From NCBI GenBank assembly GCA_017478185.1, contig JAFVEA010000008.1, positions 1-41,797 on the forward strand: DNA of 41,797 nt, read 5' to 3'. Origin of the DNA: Clostridia bacterium (lineage in GTDB: Bacteria; Bacillota; Clostridia; Christensenellales; UBA1242). The notes under the pieces are model-generated. The model made no database searches. It was not told the origin of the DNA and worked only from the letters and a program-made list of their open reading frames with translations. Shown piece after piece: positions 24,901-33,954 of this stretch. Each line of letters opens with the position of its first letter. The first letter of the stretch is position 1. Both the position numbers and the translations under genes were made by a program.

Positions 24901-25484
24901 TTGGAGTTTACACAAAAGAATTAGATGATTTAACCAAAGCTGAAAATGATGTTGTTGTAATCATTAAAGACTTAAATGAACAAATGACAGAAAAATTTGA
25001 GGTTGCATTTAACAAAATAAATTCAAACTTCTCAACAATATTTAAGCAGCTGTTTGGGGGCGGAAATGCAAGGCTTGTTTTAACTGAGGGCGAAGATGTT
25101 TTAACCGCTGGTGTTGAAATTATAGCTGAGCCTCCAGGCAAAAAACTTCAAAACCTAACACTTTTGTCTGGTGGAGAAAAGGCATTAACAGCAATTGCCA
25201 TACTTTTTGCAATTTTAAAGCTAAGACCAATGCCATTTTGTTTATTAGATGAAATTGAGGCTGCTTTGGATGATGCCAATGTTGAGCGCTTTGCAAAATA
25301 TCTTCACAATTTTGCTGAGGACACTCAGTTTATTGTTATCACTCACCGTAAGCCAACAATGGAACTTGCTGACTCACTTTATGGGGTTACAATGGAAGAA
25401 GAGGGTGTCAGCAAAATTGTGTCTGTAAGGCTTAGTGAAGCTCTTAAAAATGTTGAAACAAAAAAAGAAGCTAAAAAGGAGTAA
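21897..25484 (+). CDS. smc: chromosome segregation protein SMC
   Basis: A 1195-residue full-length condensin ATPase. Walker A GPNGCGKSN lies near residues 32-40. A long coiled coil leads to the hinge (about 510-670: VVADLIKVPHEYETAIEMAL to NPAGSITGGSKK) and returns through a second coiled coil. The signature motif LSGGEKALTA sits near residue 1089, and Walker B FCLLDEIEAALDD near 1113. SMC dimers with ScpAB organise and segregate the chromosome. The rnc-smc-ftsY order is conserved in Firmicutes. Confidence 0.97.
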   Translation: MSFKRLEVSGFKSFADKIKVDFNPGITAIVGPNGCGKSNVGDAIRWVLGEQSPKSLRGSNMQDVIFKGSQNRKGLSFCEVSLVFDDAQKMFNTEYDELVLTRKLYRSGEREYALNHTPCLLKDITNILHDSGIARDGYSIIGQGKVEEIINSKPENRRAIFEEAAGIAKFKIRKEEAERKLERYKDNITRLSDIMSEIEHNLKPLQKQAENAKIYLQLRDELKVLEVNSYLYQHDTTNEVKEAIQNKIDGYLQEVNLRTDQINESVAKHNKSMETIKDIDRQIAEIREQILNLTVALEKDAGNYRLAQEKISYLGEQILRIKEELNQDKKRFAEISQELKTLQEQKSEKSTELNKLSLKVDEMQSIYDKVLSELEEYEKKVDSSQKQMMSEIDKISDIKAKGAKLELEKNNLFDRQNELKTRENGLNEKLNLSLKLENDAKTENQEAEDEQKKLKHDIEGLQTSRFTIFKEFENCRNSLAELIKQQASLESKNRLLNEMHAEYEGFNGTVKKLLVDSGKNPQLKNSIVGVVADLIKVPHEYETAIEMALGSAVQNVVTTSEDDAKKLVSYLKTNNYGRATFLPINSLKPRFIPESFKALLKSKGVFGVAYELISFDVKLKPVFEGLLGSTVIVENMDVAVNLAKQTKFSFKIVTLDGDIINPAGSITGGSKKTSINNLLSRDREMKEVAEKLTKVQKEILSQRELMAKCQNLLKDADEKLEQTKKKLQDCEIKLEIKANAYKSHKERNEELKLELSQIFDELTRIDERQKFLVDEIKDIESLKKTEGVKGEKVDLTRSEQLRAKRAELGGTLTELKVQIASKQSALISINENIDRLVSEQENLNDSIDENESLLIKNTKTLESAQMLGASKDDENISEQKQKIAKLRDKADELEGTKEQIHQMLQKIEEEREILNQELAKAQEKQFQEEAKLGQIDVNLENMKDKIYEDYELTYSTAQDLRMENYDHKQSLARISEIKKEISKLGYVNVNAIEDSKVMEERFGVYTKELDDLTKAENDVVVIIKDLNEQMTEKFEVAFNKINSNFSTIFKQLFGGGNARLVLTEGEDVLTAGVEIIAEPPGKKLQNLTLLSGGEKALTAIAILFAILKLRPMPFCLLDEIEAALDDANVERFAKYLHNFAEDTQFIVITHRKPTMELADSLYGVTMEEEGVSKIVSVRLSEALKNVETKKEAKKE

Positions 25485-25491
25485 TATAGTT

Positions 25492-26385
25492 ATGGGATTT
25501 TTTTCAAAAATTGCAAAAGCGTTTAAGAAAACAAAAGAAGCAATTGGCAACAAAATTATGGCAATGATGAGCAAAGGCGAGCTTGACGATGAATTTTTTG
25601 AAGAACTTGAAATGCTTTTAATATCTGCTGATGTTGGGGTGGAAGCTTCTAGTGAAATTGTAGAAAAATTAAGAGCAGTTTCAAGAAAACAAAAACTAAG
25701 AAATCAAGAAGATGTTAAAAGTGCTTTAAAAAAAATTATTGCCGAAATTTTGTCTGAAAACAAAACACAAGAGGCAGAATATCCGCTTCTTATTATGGTT
25801 GTTGGGGTTAATGGCGTTGGCAAAACCACAACAATCGGAAAGCTCACAAATTTTTATAAATCTCAGAAAAAAGATGTTTTGCTTGTTGCTGGTGACACTT
25901 TTAGGGCAGCTGCAGCTGACCAATTAACTGAGTGGGCAAACAGAAACAAAACCAAAATTGTTAAAAACAATGAAGGCAGTGACCCAGCAAGTGTGGTTTT
26001 TGACGGCATAAAGTCGGCAAAAGCCAAACAAAATGATGTTGTTATTGTTGACACCGCTGGAAGGCTTCACAACAAATCAAACCTTATGGAAGAACTTAAA
26101 AAAATCTCAAAAATTGTTGAAAGAGAGTGGAATGGCAGTTATCAAAAACTTTTGGTTTTGGATGCCACAACAGGGCAAAACGCTTTAAGCCAAGTGGAAT
26201 ATTTTGATGAGGCAATTGATATTGACGGATTAATTTTAACAAAGTTAGACGGAACAGCAAAAGGTGGAGTTGTTATTTCTATTGCCAAACAGTATCAAAA
26301 ACCAGTTTTGTTTATAGGAACAGGTGAAGGGCTTGATGACATTGAACCATTTAATGCTGAAAGTTTTGCTGATGCTATATTATAA
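25492..26385 (+). CDS. ftsY: signal recognition particle receptor FtsY
   Basis: A 297-residue SRP-family GTPase that docks ribosome-SRP complexes at the membrane. Start 25492 has AAGGAG ten bases upstream; an open frame reaches back into smc without a site. A short N-terminal amphipathic helix (MGFFSKIAKAFKKTKEAI) probably acts as membrane anchor, as there is no long acidic A domain. The GTPase motifs are GVNGVGKTTT (about 105), DTFRAAAADQL, VDTAGRL (about 186) and TKLDGTAKGG (about 250). It ends at a strong terminator. Confidence 0.95.
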   Translation: MGFFSKIAKAFKKTKEAIGNKIMAMMSKGELDDEFFEELEMLLISADVGVEASSEIVEKLRAVSRKQKLRNQEDVKSALKKIIAEILSENKTQEAEYPLLIMVVGVNGVGKTTTIGKLTNFYKSQKKDVLLVAGDTFRAAAADQLTEWANRNKTKIVKNNEGSDPASVVFDGIKSAKAKQNDVVIVDTAGRLHNKSNLMEELKKISKIVEREWNGSYQKLLVLDATTGQNALSQVEYFDEAIDIDGLILTKLDGTAKGGVVISIAKQYQKPVLFIGTGEGLDDIEPFNAESFADAIL

Positions 26386-26389
26386 TAAG

Positions 26390-26420
26390 AAAAGAGTATA
26401 TCCAAAACATACTCTTTTTT
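26390..26420. terminator. terminator between convergent ftsY and the methyltransferase gene
   Basis: AAAAGAGTAT (26390-26399) pairs with ATACTCTTTT (26409-26418), with A-rich and T-rich flanks, so it may work in both directions. Confidence 0.85.
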
Positions 26421-26426
26421 ATATAT

Positions 26427-27230
26427 TTAAATTTTTTTACAAATGTATAATAGGTGAGATGCCAAACCAAGTAGGTCAACACGCTCACAAGTTGCCAAAT
26501 GGTATTTTTTAAAGATTTCAAAATCTTCTTCATCAATAATTAAATTTGGATTGTTTGTTACAGTTTCTAAAATGCTGTCAGTTGATATTAAATGTAATTT
26601 TTTAATTTTTTTATCTTTAAATAATTTTTCAAAATTATAAATGTTAAAAGTGGCGAACACTTCTTCTGGCACTTGTTTAAGCGAATAATCTTTATTAAAT
26701 ATATTTTCTTGCATATACTTTAAATGCCCATGAAGACCCCAATTAAAAACAATAGAATCATCTGTGATAAAAGCAAACATAACAATTCCATTTGTTTTAC
26801 ACACCCTCAAAGCTTCATTAATTGCACGATTTTGGTCTTTTTTGTTAAACAAGTGATATAAAGGGCCAAGAACAAGAACTATATCAAAAGTATTATCTTT
26901 AAATCTAGTTAAGTCAAGAGCATCGCCTTGTTCAGCTATAATATTTTTATTTTTTTGTAATTTTATGTTTTGCTTTAAAATATCAACATTTTTTTCAACA
27001 AGTTCAATGGCATTAACTTGATAGCCTTGTTTGGCAAGAGATAGGCTATATATGCCTGTGCCAGCACCAACTTCCAAAATTTTTGAATTTGGTTTTAAAT
27101 ATTTTAAAATATAATGCATTGTTGTAAAAAATTCTAATTGACCTTTTATGCTTTTTGTTAATCTATCATCTTCGTTAAAATCGTTATATTTGTTAACAAT
27201 GATTTCTTTGCTTTTATTTATATATTTCAT
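26427..27230 (-). CDS. class I SAM-dependent methyltransferase
   Basis: A 267-residue methyltransferase. I place the start at the ATG ending at 27230 (MKYINKSKEI), with GAGGA upstream; a frame open to 27323 would add a hydrophobic segment without a ribosome site. The SAM-binding motif I is ILEVGAGTGIYSLSLAKQG, followed by acidic AIELVEKN and motif IV-like DIVLVLGPLYHLFNKKD. The substrate is unknown; the family includes small-molecule and tRNA methylases. It is the downstream member of a two-gene minus-strand block inserted between ftsY and hrcA. Confidence 0.8.
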   Translation of the reverse strand: MKYINKSKEIIVNKYNDFNEDDRLTKSIKGQLEFFTTMHYILKYLKPNSKILEVGAGTGIYSLSLAKQGYQVNAIELVEKNVDILKQNIKLQKNKNIIAEQGDALDLTRFKDNTFDIVLVLGPLYHLFNKKDQNRAINEALRVCKTNGIVMFAFITDDSIVFNWGLHGHLKYMQENIFNKDYSLKQVPEEVFATFNIYNFEKLFKDKKIKKLHLISTDSILETVTNNPNLIIDEEDFEIFKKYHLATCERVDLLGLASHLLYICKKI

Positions 27231-27329
27231 AAATTTTATCCTCTTAAATCCTTTTTTAAAAATTTTAAAAAATAAAATAATAAATGTCAAGAAAAAGAAT
27301 ATATAATTAAGTTTAAAAAACACTTTAAA

Positions 27330-28493
27330 TTATTTTGTTATTGTATTTGCTTCATTTTTCATATTCTCGCGCTCTAGATAATCCCAATCAGCTTGATTTT
27401 GATTAGAAATACAACTATCAACATAATCAACGACTTGATCTCTTACTGCAATAGTTTTTGATTGAGGGGTTGTGGAAACAGGGTTTTCATCAGGAACAAA
27501 TGGATAACTATTAAAATCGTTGTTTAGCTTTAATTTTATAACATCATTTTTCTCGTCATAAACAGCAGCAGGTTTTTCAGCTGGTGTTTTTAATATACGA
27601 TTAAATTCATAAATTATCACTTTGTCCATATCATAAACGTCTTCCAAAATTTCTTGCTTAGGCAGTTCTTCTTTTTCAAATATTATTTTAAATTCACTTA
27701 AATTGTGCTTTTCTATAAACTCGTTTTGTAAGTTTTTTATTTCTTTTACAAATTTATCTCGCTCGAATAAAGAATTTTTTAAGAACACAAACAAACATTC
27801 AGTTGCTGTTATGGGCGGATGGTTGTTTGGTTTTTCACAATTTTTTAATTTTTCATAATATACAACGCTTTTTACCAATTCTATACAATCTTTGATTTCT
27901 GGAACTTGTGGTCCAATAACTTTGATTCCAGTTTGTATGCCTTCAATTTCTTGCATAGTAAGCAAATATATTGCGTGTAAATTTGTCATATTATAAGGCA
28001 TAAACCAAGAGCGAGAATAAAATGATGTGTCATCTGATATCTCTGGATTTATTTTTATTTTAGGATTGTTTTTTTCAATTTTTATGATATTGTCAAGAAT
28101 TTCCAAATCATTGTCATCGGTGTTTTCAAAATGTTTTATAGAGTTTAAAACCATTCTTTGTTTATCAACCAAGAGTAGTGTTGTTTCCACTTCAGAATTA
28201 AGCATGTGGTTAAAGCTTTCTGTTTCATAAAGTTTTTTAGTTAAATTCCAACTTGGTTTAAAGCCTTTTCTATAAAGCTCATTGCAAACATTTAACCATG
28301 AATCTGAATACTTATCATAATCGCTCATTGTTATGTTATGTAAAGTTGCAATTAAATCTTCATTGTTTAAAAGTGCTTTTGCTGGCAAATTAAAAATTTT
28401 GTCATCAAAGTCGAGTTCTATCATAAGTTCATATTCATAATGGCTGTTATAATCTATAATTTTGTCTAAATCTTCAACCTTTAAAGTTTTCAT
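27330..28493 (-). CDS. hypothetical protein
   Basis: A 387-residue soluble, acidic and mostly helical protein with no signal peptide or membrane segment. I prefer the ATG ending at 28493 because AAGAGG is then about eight bases away; the ATG six bases further upstream is too close. The C-terminal third contains Pro-rich linker stretches (KTPAEKPAAVYDEKND, PFVPDENPVSTTPQSK) and may be a separate tail. I recognise no family or catalytic motif. It lies 99 bases upstream of the methyltransferase on the same strand, so the two may be co-transcribed. Confidence 0.6.
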   Translation of the reverse strand: MKTLKVEDLDKIIDYNSHYEYELMIELDFDDKIFNLPAKALLNNEDLIATLHNITMSDYDKYSDSWLNVCNELYRKGFKPSWNLTKKLYETESFNHMLNSEVETTLLLVDKQRMVLNSIKHFENTDDNDLEILDNIIKIEKNNPKIKINPEISDDTSFYSRSWFMPYNMTNLHAIYLLTMQEIEGIQTGIKVIGPQVPEIKDCIELVKSVVYYEKLKNCEKPNNHPPITATECLFVFLKNSLFERDKFVKEIKNLQNEFIEKHNLSEFKIIFEKEELPKQEILEDVYDMDKVIIYEFNRILKTPAEKPAAVYDEKNDVIKLKLNNDFNSYPFVPDENPVSTTPQSKTIAVRDQVVDYVDSCISNQNQADWDYLERENMKNEANTITK

Positions 28494-28680
28494 TTTCATA
28501 CCTCTTAAGATTATTATAACAAAAGTTTATCACAAATTTAAAAAATTGCAAGATATAATTTAAAATTTCTTTAAAACTAAAAAAATTTTATATGTTTTTA
28601 TAATAAATTTACCCAAAAACGCTTTAGTTAAGCCAAAAAGTGGCTTTAAAAAAAATTTTTAAAAATTTGTCACATTTTAC

Positions 28681-28709
28681 TTGACAGATGCATAAACTAG
28701 TATTATACT
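28681..28709 (+). promoter_or_regulatory. promoter of hrcA-grpE-dnaK-dnaJ
   Basis: TTGACA (28681-28686), 17-bp spacer, TATACT (28704-28709), immediately followed by the CIRCE element. Confidence 0.85.
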
Positions 28710-28710
28710 G

Positions 28711-28737
28711 TTAGCAGTCAAAGCATAAGAGTGCTAA
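28711..28737. promoter_or_regulatory. CIRCE element (HrcA operator)
   Basis: TTAGCAGTC-N9-GAGTGCTAA matches the consensus TTAGCACTC-N9-GAGTGCTAA at all but one position (G for C). It begins two bases after the -10 box. HrcA bound here represses the operon until heat shock. Confidence 0.95.
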
Positions 28738-28776
28738 CAATTGGACATAATAAAGTGCTAGCAAAAGGAGGTTTTG

Positions 28777-29853
28777 ATGCCAGAAGAGGAAATAAAGCTT
28801 AGCGAGAGGAAGCAAAAAATACTTTTAGTGGCAGTTGAAGATTACATTCAAAAAGCAAGTCCCATAACAAGCAGTGCAATTCAGCATAAATATGCAAAAA
28901 GTTTAAGCACTGCAACACTAAGAAATGAACTAAACGCCTTAGAGGCAATGGGTTATTTAAAACAACTGCACACTTCAAGCGGAAGGGTTCCAACCAGCAA
29001 AGGTTATAGGTTTTATGTGAACTCAATGATGGGAGATATTCCATTAGACAAAAAAGTTTTAAATGAAATTCACCAAATGTTTGAAAAAAGAACAGTTTAT
29101 CTAGGTGAAATGGTGGGTGAAATTGCTTCAGTTATTTCAAAGGCCACCAACTATCCAACAGTTGTGATGTTAAAGGGGTTTGAAAAACTTGTTATAAAAA
29201 ATGTAAAAATAATTCCTCTTTTAACAGGTCAAGCTTTAATACTTATTGAAACAAACAGTGGAATAATTTCAAATTCAATGGAAAGTGATGAAAAAATACC
29301 TCAACAAAGTTATATTGACGCAAGCAACCTTTTAACCAAAACATTTTGCAACAGCACCGTTTCTGATATGATAAAAAATATGCCCAAGTATATTGAAAAA
29401 ATGGATAGTGAAGTTAAAGAATTTAGCACAATCTTTACAACAGTGATAAAATCGTTAAGAACTTTGACTGACAATTTAACGCAAAAAGGTGGAATCACAG
29501 CAAGGGGAGAATTAAAACTTTTAAACACTCCAGAATATAGTGACCCCCAAAAAGCAAAGCAAATTATAAATGTTTTGTCTAATCCAAATGAAATAAAAGA
29601 AGTGTTCAGCGAAGATAGCGCTGAGGTGTCATTTCAAATTGGTTCAGAAATACCAGTTGAAGAGTTAAAAGATTGCTCCATTGCAAGAGCGGACTATCAA
29701 GTTGATGGAAAAAGCATTGCAAGCATAGGAATAATTGGCCCACAAAGAATGGATTATGCAAAAATTGCAAGTGCCTTAAAATTTGTGGTGGGTGAATTCC
29801 AAAACTTAAAAGCATTAACTCACAAAGAAGAAAAGGAGGGTGACAAAAAATGA
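28777..29853 (+). CDS. hrcA: heat-inducible transcription repressor HrcA
   Basis: A 358-residue repressor that binds CIRCE and is kept active by GroEL. Start ATG 28777 follows AGGAGG by five bases; TTG at 28774 is also open. The N-terminal winged helix (SERKQKILLVAVEDYIQKAS, then SSAIQHKYAKSLSTATLRNE and HTSSGRVPTSKGYRFYV) is typical, as are the central GAF-like domain and the C-terminal IGPQRMDYAKIASAL. It controls its own operon through the site at 28711 and overlaps grpE by four bases. Confidence 0.96.
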   Translation: MPEEEIKLSERKQKILLVAVEDYIQKASPITSSAIQHKYAKSLSTATLRNELNALEAMGYLKQLHTSSGRVPTSKGYRFYVNSMMGDIPLDKKVLNEIHQMFEKRTVYLGEMVGEIASVISKATNYPTVVMLKGFEKLVIKNVKIIPLLTGQALILIETNSGIISNSMESDEKIPQQSYIDASNLLTKTFCNSTVSDMIKNMPKYIEKMDSEVKEFSTIFTTVIKSLRTLTDNLTQKGGITARGELKLLNTPEYSDPQKAKQIINVLSNPNEIKEVFSEDSAEVSFQIGSEIPVEELKDCSIARADYQVDGKSIASIGIIGPQRMDYAKIASALKFVVGEFQNLKALTHKEEKEGDKK

Positions 29854-30455
29854 GCGAAAACAAATATAAACGCAATCGTTATTATGGAAAGAAACCAGAA
29901 AAAATTAAAAAAGAAACAAATGAAAACAATGAAAAAGCAAAAGTTGAAGATAACAAAGCTTTTGTGGACCCAAATTTGGGGGTGGAACCAGATGAACTTT
30001 CGCCCCCACAAGATTTGAACCTAAAACTTCAAATTGAAAAAGAAAACAGCATAGCACTAACAAATATGCTAAAACAACTTCAAGCAGATTTTGAGAATTT
30101 TAGAAAACGCAACCAAAACATAAAAAAAGAGGCATATGATGATGGCATAAACACGGTTATAAAACGAATGCTCACTTGTTATGATGCAATTTGTGGGGCG
30201 CTAAAATCCATAAAAGATGATGAAGTTAAAAAAGGACTAGAAATATTAGAGCGAGAATTTTTGAATGCCTTTTCTGAGTTTGGAGTAACTCCAATAAAGG
30301 CTGAAGGAGAAATGTTTGATGCCAATCTTCACAATGCAATAGCATCAGAAGAAAAACAAGGTGAAAAATCAGGCAAAATTTTAACTGAAGTTTTAAAAGG
30401 CTTTCAAAGAGGCGATAAGGTGATAAGATATAGTCTTGTTATCATATCAAAATAA
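29850..30455 (+). CDS. grpE: nucleotide exchange factor GrpE
   Basis: A 201-residue co-chaperone that drives ADP release from DnaK. GGAGGG precedes the ATG. The first 65 residues are charged and disordered. The long helix (LKQLQADFENFRKRNQNIKK) carries the family's DFENFRKR motif, followed by the C-terminal beta-wing (FDANLHNAIASEEKQGEKSG, ILTEVLKGFQRGDKVIRYS). It overlaps hrcA, so translation is probably coupled. Confidence 0.95.
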   Translation: MSENKYKRNRYYGKKPEKIKKETNENNEKAKVEDNKAFVDPNLGVEPDELSPPQDLNLKLQIEKENSIALTNMLKQLQADFENFRKRNQNIKKEAYDDGINTVIKRMLTCYDAICGALKSIKDDEVKKGLEILEREFLNAFSEFGVTPIKAEGEMFDANLHNAIASEEKQGEKSGKILTEVLKGFQRGDKVIRYSLVIISK

Positions 30456-30483
30456 AAAATAAATTTAAGGAGATATAAAAATT

Positions 30484-32286
30484 ATGGCAAAAATTATAGG
30501 TATTGATTTAGGAACAACAAACTCATGTGTTGCAGTTATGGAAGGAGGAGAACCAACCGTTATTGCAAACGCAGAGGGAGCAAGAACAACACCAAGTGTT
30601 GTTGCAATCACAAAAACAGGAGAAAGGCTTGTTGGGCAAGTTGCAAAGCGTCAAGCAATAGCAAACCCAGAACACACAGTTTCAAGCATTAAGCGTGAAA
30701 TGGGAAGTGACTATAAAGTTAAGATTGAAGGGAAGGAATATTCTCCTCAAGAAATTTCAGCAATGGTTTTAGGAAAGCTTAAACAAGATGCAGAAAGCTA
30801 TTTGGGGCAAAAAGTAACTCAAGCAGTTATCACTGTTCCAGCATATTTTACAGACAGCCAACGTCAAGCAACAAAAGATGCAGGAAAAATTGCTGGTCTT
30901 GAAGTTTTAAGAATCATAAACGAACCAACAGCAGCAGCTCTTGCTTATGGCCTAGACAAAGGTGAAAACCTAAACCAAAAAGTTTTGGTATTTGACCTTG
31001 GTGGTGGAACATTTGATGTTTCTGTTATGGAAATAGGTGACGGAGTTTTTGAAGTTTTGGCAACAAAAGGAAACAACCGTCTTGGTGGAGATGACTTTGA
31101 CCAAAGAATTATTGACCTTTTGGTTTCAGAATTCAAAAACCAAAATGGCATTGACTTGTCAAAAGATAAAAGTGCAGTTCAAAGGCTTAAAGAAGCAGCA
31201 GAAAAGGCAAAAATTGACCTTTCTGCAACAACCAGCACAACAATCAGCTTGCCATTCATAACAGCTGATGCAACTGGTCCAAAACACTTAGAATACACAT
31301 TAACAAGAGCAAAATTTGATGATATGACGCAAGACCTTGTTGCTCAAACCATAAAGCTTAGCGAAGAAGCTTTAAAAGATGCAAAACTAACCACAAGTGA
31401 CATTGCAAAAGTTATTATGGTTGGTGGTTCAACCCGTATTCCAGCAGTTGGAGAAGCTGTTAAAAAGTTTGCCGGAAAAGAAGGATTTAAAGGCATCAAC
31501 CCAGATGAATGTGTTGCAATTGGTGCGGCAATTCAAGGTGGAGTTTTGGCAGGAGATGTTAAAGATGTTTTGCTTTTGGACGTAACACCACTATCTCTTG
31601 GAATTGAAACTTTGGGTGGAGTGTTCACAAAACTAATTGAGCGAAACACAACAATTCCAACCAAGAAAAGTCAAGTTTTCTCAACAGCAACAGACAATCA
31701 ACCAGGTGTTGACATCCACGTTTTGCAAGGTGAAAGAGAGTTTGCAAGCGGAAACAAAACATTAGGAAGATTTTCTTTAACAGACATTCCACCAGCTCCA
31801 AGAGGAGTTCCTCAAATTGAGGTAACATTTGACATTGATGCAAACGGAATTGTTCATGTTTCAGCAAAAGATTTGGGAACAGGCAAAGAACAAAGCGTAA
31901 CAATCACATCAAGTTCAAACTTAAAAGAAGATGAAATCCAAAAAGCAGTTAAAGAAGCAGAAAAATATGCTGAAGAAGACAAAAAGCGTCGTGAAATTGT
32001 TGACGCCAGAAACCAAGCAGAAGGAATGGCTTTTGCCTTAGAAAAAACTTTAAAAGACAACGGCGACAAAATTTCTGAAGAAGAGAAAAAGACGCTAAAA
32101 GACGCAATTGAAAAAGCAAGAGAAGAGTTTAAAAAAGATGACAAAGAAGCAATTGAAAAAGCATTAGCTGAACTCACAAAAACAAGCGAACCAATTGTAA
32201 CAAAATTATATCAAAACGCAAACCCACAAAACGGAAACGGCCCAGAAGTTGAAGTTAAACCAGATGATATAAAAGATGCTAAATAA
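30484..32286 (+). CDS. dnaK: molecular chaperone DnaK (Hsp70)
   Basis: A 600-residue ATP-dependent chaperone. The nucleotide-binding domain opens [19 protein letters not shown], with ATPase phosphate loops [15 protein letters not shown] and [10 protein letters not shown]. The substrate-binding domain contains [17 protein letters not shown]. The lid is helical and the C-terminus ([16 protein letters not shown]) is shorter than in E. coli, as is normal for Firmicutes. AAGGAG precedes the start. Codon usage is visibly less AT-biased than in neighbouring genes (more AAC and GAC), as expected of a highly expressed gene. Confidence 0.98.
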   Translation: MAKIIGIDLGTTNSCVAVMEGGEPTVIANAEGARTTPSVVAITKTGERLVGQVAKRQAIANPEHTVSSIKREMGSDYKVKIEGKEYSPQEISAMVLGKLKQDAESYLGQKVTQAVITVPAYFTDSQRQATKDAGKIAGLEVLRIINEPTAAALAYGLDKGENLNQKVLVFDLGGGTFDVSVMEIGDGVFEVLATKGNNRLGGDDFDQRIIDLLVSEFKNQNGIDLSKDKSAVQRLKEAAEKAKIDLSATTSTTISLPFITADATGPKHLEYTLTRAKFDDMTQDLVAQTIKLSEEALKDAKLTTSDIAKVIMVGGSTRIPAVGEAVKKFAGKEGFKGINPDECVAIGAAIQGGVLAGDVKDVLLLDVTPLSLGIETLGGVFTKLIERNTTIPTKKSQVFSTATDNQPGVDIHVLQGEREFASGNKTLGRFSLTDIPPAPRGVPQIEVTFDIDANGIVHVSAKDLGTGKEQSVTITSSSNLKEDEIQKAVKEAEKYAEEDKKRREIVDARNQAEGMAFALEKTLKDNGDKISEEEKKTLKDAIEKAREEFKKDDKEAIEKALAELTKTSEPIVTKLYQNANPQNGNGPEVEVKPDDIKDAK

Positions 32287-32306
32287 TTTTATAGGAGAAC
32301 AAAAAA

Positions 32307-33437
32307 GTGGCAAAAAATTATTATGAAACATTAGGAGTAGAAAAAAACGCAAGTGCTGATGAAATTAAGTCAGCATATCGTAAGCTTGCAAAAAAATATC
32401 ATCCCGATTTAAACCCCAACAACCAAGAGGCAGCCACTAAATTTAAAGAGATAAATGAAGCCTATGAAGTTTTAAGCGATAGTCAAAAAAAGGCAAATTA
32501 TGACCAATATGGCAGTGCCGACCCCCAAGACTTTTTCCGTAATTCTGGGGGCGGGAGTCAAGGTGGCTTTTCTGGTTTTGGCAATTTTTCAGGCTTTGAA
32601 GACATTTTTGATATGTTTTCTTCAGGTTTTGGCGGTGAAACAAAACGAACTTCTGCAACAGCTGGAAGAACTTTAACAACAACCATAAACCTAACTTTTG
32701 AAGAAGCGTGTTTTGGTGTTAAAAAAGCCATAAACATTGTTAGAACCGAAAGTTGTAAACACTGCAACGGAACAGGTGCAAAATCTGGAACAGCTTATCA
32801 AACTTGCCCTGATTGTGGCGGAAGCGGTCAGGTTCGTTACACTCAAAACACTTTGTTTGGACGAATGGTTAACGTTGGGCCATGTGCAAAATGTAATGGA
32901 ACAGGAAAAATCATAAAAGAAAAATGTGAACACTGTTCAGGAAAGGGCTATTATAAAAACAATTCAAGCATAACAATTGACATCCCAGCTGGGATAGATA
33001 ATGAACAAATTATGACCCTTCGTGGTTATGGTGATGCCGGAATGCGAGGTGGTCCAAACGGCGATTTGCAAGTTTTGGTTAAAGTTGCCAAGCATCCGCT
33101 TTTAGAGCGAGATGGCGTTGACATCCATTTGGATTTGCCAGTGCCTTTTGTGATTGCAATGCTTGGTGGAAAAATTATTATTCCAAGTTTGGAAGGCAAG
33201 CTTGAACTAACAATTCCTCAAAACACTCAAACTGGAACAATCCTAAAACTTAAGGGCAAAGGTGTGAAATACCTAAACAAAAACTCAAAAGGCGATATGT
33301 TTATTAAAGTTTCTGTTGAACTCCCTCGTGTTACAGACAAAAAATTAATAAACAAAATAAAAGCAATTTCTGAAGAATTTGTTCAAAAAGACTATCAAGA
33401 TTATCAAAAATATCAAGACAAATTAAAAAGATTATAA
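32307..33437 (+). CDS. dnaJ: co-chaperone DnaJ (Hsp40)
   Basis: A 376-residue type I J-protein that stimulates DnaK ATPase. It starts with GTG behind AGGAG. The J domain (residues 1-66) holds the HPD motif in [11 protein letters not shown] Gly/Phe-rich linker follows (about 75-110). Four CxxCxGxG zinc motifs are present: CKHCNGTG (about 150), [16 protein letters not shown] and CEHCSGKG (about 207). The C-terminal peptide-binding domains follow. Last gene of the heat-shock operon, with a strong terminator 27 bases on. Confidence 0.97.
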   Translation: MAKNYYETLGVEKNASADEIKSAYRKLAKKYHPDLNPNNQEAATKFKEINEAYEVLSDSQKKANYDQYGSADPQDFFRNSGGGSQGGFSGFGNFSGFEDIFDMFSSGFGGETKRTSATAGRTLTTTINLTFEEACFGVKKAINIVRTESCKHCNGTGAKSGTAYQTCPDCGGSGQVRYTQNTLFGRMVNVGPCAKCNGTGKIIKEKCEHCSGKGYYKNNSSITIDIPAGIDNEQIMTLRGYGDAGMRGGPNGDLQVLVKVAKHPLLERDGVDIHLDLPVPFVIAMLGGKIIIPSLEGKLELTIPQNTQTGTILKLKGKGVKYLNKNSKGDMFIKVSVELPRVTDKKLINKIKAISEEFVQKDYQDYQKYQDKLKRL

Positions 33438-33463
33438 CCCCCATTTTTTAAAGAAAAAACTCA

Positions 33464-33500
33464 CAAAAAAAGACATAACAAAAAGTTATGTCTTTTTTTT
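33464..33500 (+). terminator. intrinsic terminator after dnaJ
   Basis: An A-run plus GACATAAC (33472-33479) pairs with GTTATGTC (33485-33492), followed by nine T. Confidence 0.9.
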
Positions 33501-33590
33501 TGCTGGTGTTATTTTTAGCGGAAAGGTTTGTTGTTTTTGGTAGCAAAGTTATTTTTCTTTATTCTTAAGGAGCCAAACAAGTGACTGACC

Positions 33591-33831
33591 TTGAGATTTT
33601 TAAACTTCTTTTGTCATTCTCACGCAAAACAAGTTTTGCGTGAGAATCTCATGGTGTTTTTGTTAAGAGCATAACAACGCTAGATTGGTGCTTTAAAAAG
33701 AGTTTCAAAGGAAGTAGCGCAGCACCAAACTTTCGGCTATCGCCTCAAGGCATTCTGAGGAGGCGTTAGCCGACGTGAGAATCTCTTGCTTATAATGTCT
33801 TAATATGGTAAAACTAATATGAGAATCTCAA
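33591..33831. repeat. structured intergenic repeat (MITE- or REP-like)
   Basis: This fills most of the roughly 515-base gene-free gap 33438-33954. It contains a perfect 15-bp palindrome (33616-33630 with 33633-33647), a hairpin with 8-bp arms (TTGGTGCT 33685-33692, AGCACCAA 33721-33728), and a GC-rich compound hairpin (33733-33773, TCGGCT/AGCCGA with inner CGCCTC/GAGGCG). TGAGAATCTC occurs three times (about 33641, 33776, 33820). The outer ends TTGAGATT (33591-33598) and AATCTCAA (33824-33831) are inverted. The CATTCTGAGG and GAGAATCTC pieces resemble intergenic repeats I have seen in many bacterial genomes. There is no open frame. Confidence 0.6.
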
Positions 33832-33892
33832 AAAGCTTTCTCTTTAAAAATCACACCTTTTAAAACATCACCTCTTAAACCCAGTTTTTAAA

Positions 33893-33921
33893 TTGACAAA
33901 ACAGGCGTTTTGTGCTATAAT
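33893..33921 (+). promoter_or_regulatory. promoter of the 33955 gene
   Basis: TTGACA (33893-33898), 17-bp spacer, extended -10 TGC plus TATAAT (33916-33921): a full consensus promoter. Confidence 0.8.
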
Positions 33922-33954
33922 AAAGCCACTCAAAACAAAGGTGAGGTTAAAAAA

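Noticed and set aside
27231..27323. N-terminal membrane segment of the methyltransferase
   Set aside because: The upstream extension is AT-rich and hydrophobic by composition, has no ribosome binding site, and the ATG ending at 27230 has one.
28629..28646. Terminator upstream of hrcA (AAGCCA/TGGCTT)
   Set aside because: The stem is only six bases and neither strand has a T-run directly after it.
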